The translations under genes and the position numbers were made by a program. A stretch of DNA of 24,365 nt, taken from contig JAGKXA010000065.1 of assembly GCA_021151615.1 (NCBI GenBank), forward strand, positions 1-24,365, given 5' to 3'. The stretch comes from Cellvibrionaceae bacterium. Lineage in GTDB: Bacteria > Pseudomonadota > Gammaproteobacteria > Pseudomonadales > Cellvibrionaceae. Positions 1 through 7,833 of this stretch are shown piece by piece. Below the pieces are notes generated by a model that was not told where the DNA came from, searched no databases, and saw only the letters and a list, made by a program, of their open reading frames with translations. Within the stretch, counting starts at the first letter, position 1, and each line of letters starts with the position of its first letter.

Positions 1-3000
1 AGCAAAACCGAAGCGGTAAACCAGGTGCTGGATTTAATAGAGGACAAGCAATACAACCTCTGGGCGGCAACCCGTTCGGGGCTGTATCGCTATGATCGAG
101 ACAATGAAGTGCTGGTGCCCATCAAAAGCCTGGATGCAATGCTTGATGCGGGGGGCGCGGTTAACACTATCGCCGAAAATAGCGATGGCAACATTTTGGT
201 AGGTACTGCCAACGGCCTGGGCATTCTGGATCCAACCAGCGAGAAACTGGAGATCCTCAACCAGCAAACCGGTGGCATACCCAGCAACCAGATTAGCGAC
301 ATAGTGGTAGATGCCGAGGGCAAGATCTGGCTGGGGCAGGAAACTGGCTTAACACACCTGGATTTAATCGAGCACAAGTTCACCCAGCATATCCCCAATC
401 CGGACAATCCCAAGTCCACTCTGGAAAACAGCGTCCGGGTCGTCGCTGTGGATCGTAGCAAGCGAGTCTGGATTGGCGGTGACAACGGCATTTACCGTAT
501 GGACCAAAGCACCGGTAAATTTGTCAATTATCGCTACGATGCCAAAAACCCCGAGAGCCTGGGCAATAACTTTTCCCGCCAGATTTACATTGATCGCAAT
601 GGCTGGGTATGGACGGGCAGTGACGGTGCCGGCATTAGCCTTTATAACGAAGCAAACGATAACTGGATTCGTTTTGAGCGCGGCGATGGCAGCGCGGGCC
701 GCTTGATCAGCAATACCATTCGCCGTATTTATGAAGACCGCATTGGCGACCTCTGGATCGGTACTTACCCGTCGGGTGTACATATTTATGACCGCTCCAG
801 TACGGCAGTCAGGGTTTATCAAAAATCGCTGACCGAAAACCTCGGGCCTAATGACAACAATGTGGAAGCTATTGTCGAAGATAGAGAGGGCAACTTGTGG
901 CTTGGCTCAGGCGGCATATCGCGTCTGGATCCTAAAACGGATCTGTTCACTCATTACAAACACACCACTGATGCCGACTCCCGCGTGGCCACTACGGCGG
1001 TGCTGAATGGGCATATGGATTCGCAAGGCAATTTACTCTTTGGCACCTGGGGCACAGGCGTCCAGAAATACAACGCAGTCACAGACAGGTTTGATACTCT
1101 GCCGGTAGACCCGGATCAGAGCAAACGCGGCGAAGCGAGCGGCAACAAATTAAATGACCTGATGGTTTGGAATATTTTTGAGGATCGTTCCCATAACCTT
1201 TGGTTTAGTACCCACTACAACGGTTTGACTCGCTTTGATCCTGCAACCGGCATTTATCATTATTACCCCCATGACGATGCCAAGCCAGACAGCATTTCCA
1301 GCTCAGTGATCTGGGTATCCTACGAGGATTCACACGGGCGACTTTGGGCCGGATCCGCCTACGGGCTCAACCTAATGGATCGTACTACGGGTACCTTCAA
1401 GCGCTACATACCCGATGCCAAAAATCCGCGTAGCTTGGCCAACGGGTCTGTGCTATCTATTCGTGAGGACACCAAAGGGCGCCTGTGGTTTGGCACCGAC
1501 ATGGGCTTGCACCTGTATCACCCCGAGACTGACGATTTCAGCGTTTACAACACGCGCAACGGCTTTGCAGACCATGGCATACGCGCGATTCTCGAAGACC
1601 ACCATGGCAACCTATGGCTGGGTACCAATAACGGCATTGTGCGTTTTAATCCCGATACGCTAGCCGTAAAAAACTACACGCGTATTAACGGACAACTGAT
1701 TGGCGGCGTAGCAACCGGCGCCGGGTTGGTAACCAGCTCCGGTGCAATTGCCTTTGGGGCGCGCAACGGCTTGTATTTTTTCGATGTAGACCAACTCGAT
1801 AATTATCAAAATAAGATTGCACCCAATATAGCGCTGACCGATTTTCGTTTGTTTACCGAAAAGGTGGCGGTCAATGGGGCCGACAAACTGTTGGCCCGTT
1901 CAATCACCCAAACCGACACCATCACACTGGATTACACCCAGTCGATGATCTCGTTTAGTTTTGCGGCATTGAATTATCGCGAATCAGAGAAAAACCTTTA
2001 CGCCTACCGCCTGGAAGGCTTTGACGATCAATGGCGTACAGTAGGCAACCAGCGCACCGCGCTCTACACCAACTTGCCCGCTGGCACTTATCAATTCCGT
2101 GTGAAGGCGAGCAACAACGATGGTATCTGGAATGAGCAGGGGCACAGCATTCAATTAATCGTATTACCGCCGCCCTGGAAAACCTGGTGGGCTTACAGTA
2201 TTTATACCGCTCTCGTTCTTGGTCTCTTACTATTGTTTGTTCGCAACCAACACCAAAAAGTCGTCGTGGCACAAAAGATTAGCCACGAGCTGGAGCAGAA
2301 AGTTACTGAACGCACCGCCGAATTGCGCAGCAAAAATAGCGAACTGGAAAGTGCCTATGCGCAGCTTGAAGCGATTAGTTTGTCCGATCCATTAACCGGT
2401 TTGAGCAATCGTCGCTACTTGCAAAAATTGATGCCCATGGATACCGCCAAAGTGCAACGGGAATACAGCGCGGCACAATCCAGGGAACCACGCAAAAAAC
2501 CAACCCCCGATCTCACTTTTTTTATTCTGGATGTGGATCACTTTAAATCGGTTAATGATATTTACGGCCACACCGCTGGCGATCAACTGCTAATTCAACT
2601 ATCAGATTTGCTTACGCATATCTGCCGCGAATCCGATTGTGTCGTGCGTTGGGGCGGCGAAGAGTTTTTGGTGGTCAGCCGCTTTGCCGATCGCGACGAT
2701 GGACCTCTGATGGCTGAACGCATTCGCAAAACCATTGCCGAACACACCTTCAAATTGCCCGACGGTTCCGATTTGAAAAAAACCTGCTCCATTGGCTATG
2801 CCTGCTTCCCATTCCTGCGCGAAGCACCTACGGCATTGAGCTGGGAGCAAGTTATTGACGTGGCTGACCACGCGCTCTACGCGGCAAAAAAATCTGGTCG
2901 CAATCGCAGCGTCGGCCTTAGTGCCACCGCCACCACACCTACCAATGATCTCCATCAGGAAATTGGCAACAGCCTGCAAGGCATGATTCAAAATCGCGAA

Positions 3001-3045
3001 TTAAATGTGATTGCGCAAAACGCAGAGGCGTTGGTATGGGATTAA
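1..3045 (+). CDS. Propeller/Y_Y_Y sensor diguanylate cyclase (5' end outside window)
   Basis: The frame is open from base 1, so the gene begins upstream; the GTG at 25 is internal. At least 13 blade motifs of the two-component-regulator propeller type (forms of GxLWxGTxxGLxxxD) run from about base 50 to 1790. With one more blade outside the window this would give two seven-bladed propellers (inference). A Y_Y_Y domain follows (about 1930-2165), then one membrane segment (about 2185-2240), a short coiled coil (2270-2375) and a GGDEF domain (about 2380-2910). The active-site motif is GGEEF (2653-2667). An RxxD motif (RESD, 2626-2637) lies exactly five residues upstream, which is the inhibitory I-site arrangement. 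The propellers probably sense a periplasmic ligand, perhaps a glycan product as in related hybrid regulators, and the cytoplasmic domain makes cyclic di-GMP. The ligand cannot be read from the sequence. Confidence 0.92.
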   Translation, partial: SKTEAVNQVLDLIEDKQYNLWAATRSGLYRYDRDNEVLVPIKSLDAMLDAGGAVNTIAENSDGNILVGTANGLGILDPTSEKLEILNQQTGGIPSNQISDIVVDAEGKIWLGQETGLTHLDLIEHKFTQHIPNPDNPKSTLENSVRVVAVDRSKRVWIGGDNGIYRMDQSTGKFVNYRYDAKNPESLGNNFSRQIYIDRNGWVWTGSDGAGISLYNEANDNWIRFERGDGSAGRLISNTIRRIYEDRIGDLWIGTYPSGVHIYDRSSTAVRVYQKSLTENLGPNDNNVEAIVEDREGNLWLGSGGISRLDPKTDLFTHYKHTTDADSRVATTAVLNGHMDSQGNLLFGTWGTGVQKYNAVTDRFDTLPVDPDQSKRGEASGNKLNDLMVWNIFEDRSHNLWFSTHYNGLTRFDPATGIYHYYPHDDAKPDSISSSVIWVSYEDSHGRLWAGSAYGLNLMDRTTGTFKRYIPDAKNPRSLANGSVLSIREDTKGRLWFGTDMGLHLYHPETDDFSVYNTRNGFADHGIRAILEDHHGNLWLGTNNGIVRFNPDTLAVKNYTRINGQLIGGVATGAGLVTSSGAIAFGARNGLYFFDVDQLDNYQNKIAPNIALTDFRLFTEKVAVNGADKLLARSITQTDTITLDYTQSMISFSFAALNYRESEKNLYAYRLEGFDDQWRTVGNQRTALYTNLPAGTYQFRVKASNNDGIWNEQGHSIQLIVLPPPWKTWWAYSIYTALVLGLLLLFVRNQHQKVVVAQKISHELEQKVTERTAELRSKNSELESAYAQLEAISLSDPLTGLSNRRYLQKLMPMDTAKVQREYSAAQSREPRKKPTPDLTFFILDVDHFKSVNDIYGHTAGDQLLIQLSDLLTHICRESDCVVRWGGEEFLVVSRFADRDDGPLMAERIRKTIAEHTFKLPDGSDLKKTCSIGYACFPFLREAPTALSWEQVIDVADHALYAAKKSGRNRSVGLSATATTPTNDLHQEIGNSLQGMIQNRELNVIAQNAEALVWD

Positions 3046-3139
3046 CCTCGGCCACAATGAGGTTCATAAAAGTGTAAAAATATTTGCATGCAATTGCGGC
3101 TATGCTCAGTACATTAATGACTTTGCACGGCGGCCAGCC

Positions 3140-4219
3140 ATGAACTCTAACGATTCCTCCCTCACTACCGAATCGTCCAGCTTGCGCAGCGCAGAATTGC
3201 GGCGCGAGCTAAAACAAAAAATTCCCGAGCTGTTACAACTCGAACGCCTGATTCGCAATTACCCGCAACACCTGAATGCGCAGCTCGAATTAAGCTTGCC
3301 GCTCAAACAACTGCACTTGCCACTCTACTCCATCACCTTGGGCACAAAAGATACGTCTGCCCCGACACTGTTATTAACCGGAGGTATGCATGGTATTGAG
3401 CGTATTGGTAGCCAGGTTTTAATCGCTTGGTTACAAACGCTATTGGAGCGATTGAATTGGGATTCTCACCTGCAACAACAACTCACCCAGGTACAATTGG
3501 TGTTAATGCCAATTTTAAATCCGGTCGGCATGTATTTGAATCAGCGCAGCAACGGGAATGGTATAGATTTAAATCGCAACGCCCCCATTGATGCGGAAGG
3601 GGATGTACCCTTACTCGGTGGAGGACATCGTCTGGGGACATTCTTACCCTGGTATCGCGGCAAAAAAAATACCACCATGGAAGTGGAAAATATTGCACTG
3701 GAAAAATTACTGCAAGGCCGAATTCTAAATCGCTCATTTTCTCTGGTGGTGGACTTGCACTCAGGCTTCGGCATGCGCGACCAACTCTGGTTCCCCTACG
3801 CCTATCGTAAAAAACCCATCCACAACATTGCCGATTATGTCGCACTAAAATTGTTGTGGGAGCGCAGCTACCCCAACCATACCTATGCCTTCGAGCCGCA
3901 ATCCATTCACTACTTATCCCACGGCGACTTGTGGGATTATTTTTGCCTGCAAGCACGCTCACACCAGCAATCACATTTCTTACCCTTGACGCTGGAGATG
4001 GGTTCCTGGGCCTGGATTAAAAAGCACCCGCGCCAGATTTTTAACCTCGCGGGATTATTTAACCCGCAAATGCAACACCGCCATGCACGAGTATTGCGCA
4101 GTCATTTGTTATTATTGGATTTCATGTTGGCCGCCACACTCAATTACCAAAATTGGTTGCCCGATAAAAAACAGCGTGAGCTATTAAACCAAACCGCCAA
4201 AAGTCTATGGTTTAATTAA
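3140..4219 (+). CDS. M14-family zinc carboxypeptidase-like protein
   Basis: This 359-residue protein has the zinc-ligand pattern of M14 peptidases and succinylglutamate desuccinylase/aspartoacylase relatives: GGMHGIE (His84, Glu87) and VDLHSG (His207). A likely catalytic Glu286 sits in LTLEMGS. GNGIDLNRN (around residue 140) matches the substrate-binding Asn-Arg region of the family. No signal peptide is visible, so it is probably cytoplasmic. The open frame reaches back to a TTG at 3011 inside the preceding gene. I chose the ATG at 3140 because it removes that overlap and a basic, Cys-containing leader, although the ribosome site there is weak. Only 19 bases separate it from the next gene, so the two are likely cotranscribed. 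The substrate (peptide, or an N-acyl or amide compound) is unknown. Confidence 0.82.
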   Translation: MNSNDSSLTTESSSLRSAELRRELKQKIPELLQLERLIRNYPQHLNAQLELSLPLKQLHLPLYSITLGTKDTSAPTLLLTGGMHGIERIGSQVLIAWLQTLLERLNWDSHLQQQLTQVQLVLMPILNPVGMYLNQRSNGNGIDLNRNAPIDAEGDVPLLGGGHRLGTFLPWYRGKKNTTMEVENIALEKLLQGRILNRSFSLVVDLHSGFGMRDQLWFPYAYRKKPIHNIADYVALKLLWERSYPNHTYAFEPQSIHYLSHGDLWDYFCLQARSHQQSHFLPLTLEMGSWAWIKKHPRQIFNLAGLFNPQMQHRHARVLRSHLLLLDFMLAATLNYQNWLPDKKQRELLNQTAKSLWFN

Positions 4220-4238
4220 AGAGTCAGGAACCTTATTG

Positions 4239-4973
4239 ATGCAGATTATTTTATTGCGCGGCCTAGCGCGCGAAGCAGCTCACTGGTTGCATTTTCCGCA
4301 GCAGTTACAACACACACTCGGCCCCCGATGGAATATTCACTGCATTGATTTCCCCGGTTGTGGAATTCATTATCAGGAAAGTCCGCTCGACTCCATCCAG
4401 CAGATGACCGAATACGCGCGCGCGCAACTTGCCACCCTCCAGATCGGCGAACCAATTTATGTGGTTGGTATTTCCATGGGCGGCATGATTGCATTAAATT
4501 GGGCACAACAATTTCCCGCGCAAGTTGCCGGTGTGGTATTGATTAATTCCAGCGCTGGTGATCAGCCCCTGCACTGGCGTTTGCGCCCGCGCGCCTGGCC
4601 GGCCATTATCGCTGCGCTCCTATTACCCATTCGCTGGCGCGAACACCTGGTGTTGCGCCATGTCAGCAATAACCGTCTGAATTTCAATGCACATTTGCAG
4701 CAGTGGCTTGCGATTCAAACACAGCACCCAGTTTCACGCGCAACAATTATTACCATGCTGGGAGCCGCCGCGCGATTTCGTCCACAGCAAAGCTGCGCGG
4801 TGCGCGGATTGGTTGTCGCCAGCGCGGGTGATCGCTTTGTCAATTGCAACGCAAGCAAAGATCTCGCACAGCGATTTAATTGGCCACTAGAGTTGCACCC
4901 GGATGCGGGTCACGACTTGCCAATGGACGCCCCCGATTGGCTCTGCCAAGTATTAGGCGCCTGGCTCTGTTGA
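4239..4973 (+). CDS. alpha/beta hydrolase
   Basis: This 244-residue alpha/beta-hydrolase carries the nucleophile elbow GISMGG (Ser79), an acid in SAGDRF (Asp198) and the catalytic His in DAGHDLP (His225), so the triad looks complete. It is a short, single-domain enzyme without a signal peptide. AGGAA at 4226-4230 lies eight bases before the ATG at 4239 and supports that start over the TTG at 4236. It follows the M14-like gene closely and its 3' end overlaps the convergent short halogenase gene by 21 bases (4953-4973). The substrate cannot be predicted; esterase, thioesterase and lactonase are all possible. Confidence 0.85.
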   Translation: MQIILLRGLAREAAHWLHFPQQLQHTLGPRWNIHCIDFPGCGIHYQESPLDSIQQMTEYARAQLATLQIGEPIYVVGISMGGMIALNWAQQFPAQVAGVVLINSSAGDQPLHWRLRPRAWPAIIAALLLPIRWREHLVLRHVSNNRLNFNAHLQQWLAIQTQHPVSRATIITMLGAAARFRPQQSCAVRGLVVASAGDRFVNCNASKDLAQRFNWPLELHPDAGHDLPMDAPDWLCQVLGAWLC

Positions 4974-6158
4974 TTTTCTGTCATTGACCAGCAGAGTTTT
5001 ATGTAGCGGAAAATTCAGCGCGCAGCCCTCTGTGCGATTAAATTGTTCGCGCCCACCGCTGGTGAATTGATGCTGATTCAAGGCATCAATCAGGGCTTCA
5101 ATTGTTAATTGAACCAAATGCAATGCTGTAGCTTCCAGTGGTTCTATAAACCCTTGCGACAACCCCAAGCCAACGCAATTGAAGGCCCAGTGTTGCTCCA
5201 ATTGCCCTACGCGCATTTGCAGGTGACGGCACTCCTGCGCCGAATCACTCACCCCCAGGTGCGCGCGAAATTCTGCTTCCGCTTGATCTTTACTAATAAA
5301 TTGACTGCTATAAACATAACCATTTCCGCTACGGTGCATCAGCGGAATATGCCAACACCAACCTGCAGTTAATGCGGTAGAACGGGTCTCCACCGGAAAA
5401 TGTTGCGCGGCGGCACTGGGCATAACCACGGCGCTATCGTTAAACAATTGCTGTGCGTAAGAGCGAAACGGCACGCCCAAACCCTGTTGCATTAACAGCG
5501 AGGAAAAGCCGGTGCAGTCGATAAAAAAATCACCGTCAATGACATCGCCGGCGCGGGTTTGGAGCGCGCTAATATCACCCGCGTTATTGCGCAGCACCTG
5601 TGCGAAGGTGGCCTGGCGATGAATCACACCGCGCGCTGCAGCAACCCGCGCCAGATAGCGCCCGAGCAATTGCGAATCAAAGTGATAGCCGTATTCCATG
5701 TGAAACGGAAAACTTTTTGGTGCAACCGGCGCTTTGCCTTGCCGCGCCAATTCACCATTAACAAAAAAACGCTCAGGCTCCGTTACCACATCCAAACCCA
5801 AGCGACGCGTGCGGCAATTGGTAAAAAATGCGCGCTCGTTAAATACATCCGGCTGGGAATAAAAGGGGTGCGAATAATCGCTCACGCCGGAGGCCGGGCT
5901 CCAGTCAACAAAGCGAATATTGGCTTTGTAAGTCGCCTGGCATTCCGGCATCCATTCGCACTCGGGAATGTCGAGCGTTTTAAAAAAACGTTTCAACGAG
6001 GGTGTAGAACCTTCGCCCACACCAATAATAGGAATTTCCGGCGCTTCGATTAAGGTTATCTGGACTTGTTCACGCGGCCACTGTTTTGCAAATAAATTGG
6101 CGGCCATCCAACCAGCGGTACCACCACCGAGGATTATGATGCGCCATGGTTTATCCAC
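4953..6158 (-). CDS. Flavin-dependent (tryptophan-type) halogenase, short C-terminus
   Basis: The 401-residue protein has the FAD motif GGGTAGWM near the start, GVGEGSTPS (45-53), Lys78 in TYKANIRF (position of the catalytic Lys79 of PrnA/RebH), the halogenase signature WCWHIP (267-272) and IEPLEA with Glu342 at the position of catalytic Glu346. Usual enzymes of the family run to about 500-540 residues. This one follows them to FNR (373-375), then ends in about 25 unrelated residues, so roughly 100 C-terminal residues are absent. The residue after the catalytic Glu is Ala where RebH, and the upstream paralogue, have Ser. It starts at GTG 6158, overlapping the upstream halogenase gene by eight bases, with GAGGTG (6166-6171 on the complement) as ribosome site, so translation is probably coupled. 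FADH2 would have to come from a reductase encoded elsewhere. Activity is uncertain. Confidence 0.85.
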   Translation of the reverse strand: MDKPWRIIILGGGTAGWMAANLFAKQWPREQVQITLIEAPEIPIIGVGEGSTPSLKRFFKTLDIPECEWMPECQATYKANIRFVDWSPASGVSDYSHPFYSQPDVFNERAFFTNCRTRRLGLDVVTEPERFFVNGELARQGKAPVAPKSFPFHMEYGYHFDSQLLGRYLARVAAARGVIHRQATFAQVLRNNAGDISALQTRAGDVIDGDFFIDCTGFSSLLMQQGLGVPFRSYAQQLFNDSAVVMPSAAAQHFPVETRSTALTAGWCWHIPLMHRSGNGYVYSSQFISKDQAEAEFRAHLGVSDSAQECRHLQMRVGQLEQHWAFNCVGLGLSQGFIEPLEATALHLVQLTIEALIDALNQHQFTSGGREQFNRTEGCALNFPLHKTLLVNDRKSTEPGA

Positions 6159-7668
6159 CCTGGGTCACCTCGCGCGTGACACCTGCATACTGAAATAAAA
6201 AATCGTCATGGGTTGGCAATTGCGCCAGTGGCTTGCGCTTGGCCGTCGCAATTTGCTCAAGCATCGCGTTCAATTCGCTGGCAGGAGGTAAATCTGCACT
6301 GGGGTGATAATCGCGCGGCATTATCCCCTGCCCCATCATGACTTGCAGCCAGGAAGAATCGAGAAAAATATCGCCCGCATCATTGACCACTGAGCCAGTC
6401 TCGCGAAACAGCGCCATTTTGTGCGTGAGTCGCTCCGGGATAGGCATGTTGCGCAAATACCGCCAGAAGTCGTTATCGTCACGCTCGTTTAAGTGGTAAT
6501 GCAGAATAATAAAATCGCGCACGGTTTCGTATTCGCGCTTGGAGTCCTGATTGTATTCATTGACCTGCGCAGCGCTGAAACCCGCATTGGGAAAATTTTT
6601 GGCGAGGCGCACTATGGCCGATTGAATTAAATGAATACTGGTGGATTCAAGCGGTTCCAAAAATCCGCTCGACAGGCCAACGGCAATGACATTTTTATTC
6701 CACTGTTGCAGTGTCCGTCCGGTTTTAAACTGAATGGGTTTGGGATCGGCAAGCGCAACCGAATCCAGGTTGTTCATTAAGATATGCGCGGCTTCATCGT
6801 CACTTAAATACTGCGAGCTATAAACCAATCCATTGCCGTTGCGGTGGGTGAGTGGAATTCGCCACTGCCAACCCACCTTGTGCGCGATGGCGCGAGTATA
6901 AGGCAAGGTTTTTTCAAAGCGCTGCGAGGGTACTGCCAGCGCGCGATCACAGGGCAGCCAATGCCCCCAGTCCTCGTAACCGGTACGCAGCGCGCCCTGA
7001 ATCAATAAGCCGCGCATACCGCTGCAATCGATAAATAAATCGCCCGCTATGTGCTGGCCATTTTCCATCTGCAAGGATTCGACAAAGCCGGAATCCGGAT
7101 TGATGTTTACCGAACTGATTTTTCCCTCGGTGCGCACCACACCAGCCTGCTCGCTCAACTTGCGCAGATAGCGGCCATAGAGGGCAGAATCAAAATGATA
7201 GGCATAGGGGAGTTGGTAGAGCGGATCTTTGCTATTAAATTTGCCAAACACTCCGGCATTGCAACACAGATAATTTAAATCGAATTCCCATAGCGCAGCG
7301 GAGCTCAACCCCTGCTGGCGGGCGCGCAACCAGTAGTGCTGAAATGCGCTGTAGCCAAGGGTAGTTCCCGGCGCGCCGAAGGTGTGGAAGTAGCTGTCGC
7401 CGCGCTGTTTCCAATGATCGAAACGTATAGCCATTTTGATGGTGGCCCGGGTCTCGCGCAGAAACTCTGCCTCATTCAAGCCCAGCACCGCATTGAAAGT
7501 TTGTATCGGCGGAATTGTTGCCTCACCCACACCGATAATGCCAATTTCCTCTGATTCAACTAATTCAATATCAACGCGCTGCTGCAACATTTTTTTTAAC
7601 AGCGCAGCACTCATCCACCCCGCTGTACCGCCACCAGCAATAACTATTTTTTTGATTGGTTTATTCAT
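6151..7668 (-). CDS. Flavin-dependent (tryptophan-type) halogenase, full length
   Basis: This 505-residue protein shows all hallmarks of the family: GGGTAGWM (12-19), GVGEATIPP, Lys78 in ATIKMAIRF, WQWRIP (267-272), LEPLES with catalytic-type Glu341, and the helical C-terminal region with RDFIILHYHL and FWRYLR. I start it at the ATG at 7668, where GGGAA lies about ten bases upstream and FAD motif spacing fits. An upstream ATG at 7734 would add 22 residues but lacks a ribosome site and would include a palindrome at 7694-7706. It lies behind the TonB receptor gene on the same strand and overlaps the next halogenase gene. Receptor-linked halogenases of this type, such as BrvH of Brevundimonas and several from Xanthomonas, are known and were found to prefer bromination of indole-like compounds in vitro. 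The natural substrate is not known. Confidence 0.93.
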   Translation of the reverse strand: MNKPIKKIVIAGGGTAGWMSAALLKKMLQQRVDIELVESEEIGIIGVGEATIPPIQTFNAVLGLNEAEFLRETRATIKMAIRFDHWKQRGDSYFHTFGAPGTTLGYSAFQHYWLRARQQGLSSAALWEFDLNYLCCNAGVFGKFNSKDPLYQLPYAYHFDSALYGRYLRKLSEQAGVVRTEGKISSVNINPDSGFVESLQMENGQHIAGDLFIDCSGMRGLLIQGALRTGYEDWGHWLPCDRALAVPSQRFEKTLPYTRAIAHKVGWQWRIPLTHRNGNGLVYSSQYLSDDEAAHILMNNLDSVALADPKPIQFKTGRTLQQWNKNVIAVGLSSGFLEPLESTSIHLIQSAIVRLAKNFPNAGFSAAQVNEYNQDSKREYETVRDFIILHYHLNERDDNDFWRYLRNMPIPERLTHKMALFRETGSVVNDAGDIFLDSSWLQVMMGQGIMPRDYHPSADLPPASELNAMLEQIATAKRKPLAQLPTHDDFLFQYAGVTREVTQGG

Positions 7669-7693
7669 TAGTTCGCTATTCCCTACCCTGAGT

Positions 7694-7706
7694 GCAACCA
7701 GGTTGC
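7694..7706. promoter_or_regulatory. Imperfect LacI-type palindrome before halogenase genes
   Basis: GCAACCaGGTTGC is a perfect inverted repeat around a single central A. It carries the same half-sites (CAACC/GGTTG) as the operators near the receptor and GH97 genes, but with one extra central base. It lies 26 bases upstream of the chosen halogenase start. The odd spacing makes it a poor candidate for the same regulator, so it may be chance or a weak site. Confidence 0.3.
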
Positions 7707-7785
7707 TATCAGTCAATACCAAGTTGGATCTCATTAAAGATAGCCGCTTTTATCGCAGCAGATCGCAATAGTCTTACTCTCTAAC

Positions 7786-7820
7786 AAAAAAGCCTCCCGA
7801 ATTCCTCCGGAAGGCTTTTT
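7786..7820 (-). terminator. Rho-independent terminator after the TonB receptor gene
   Basis: The arms AAAAAGCCTCCCG (7787-7799) and CGGAAGGCTTTTT (7808-7820) pair with one mismatch around an eight-base loop. Read on the minus strand the stem ends in a T-run, placed 14 bases after the receptor stop codon. The halogenase genes downstream would need read-through or their own promoter. Confidence 0.85.
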
Positions 7821-7833
7821 CAATCATCGCGCT

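Noticed and set aside
2394..2401. AACCGGTT resembling the LacI operator inside the sensor gene
   Set aside because: It lacks the outer C and G of the palindrome and encodes the conserved LTGLSNRR segment of the GGDEF domain.
7669..7734. 22-residue N-terminal extension of the full-length halogenase
   Set aside because: The upstream ATG has no ribosome site and the added residues precede the FAD motif without family precedent; the ATG at 7668 has GGGAA upstream.
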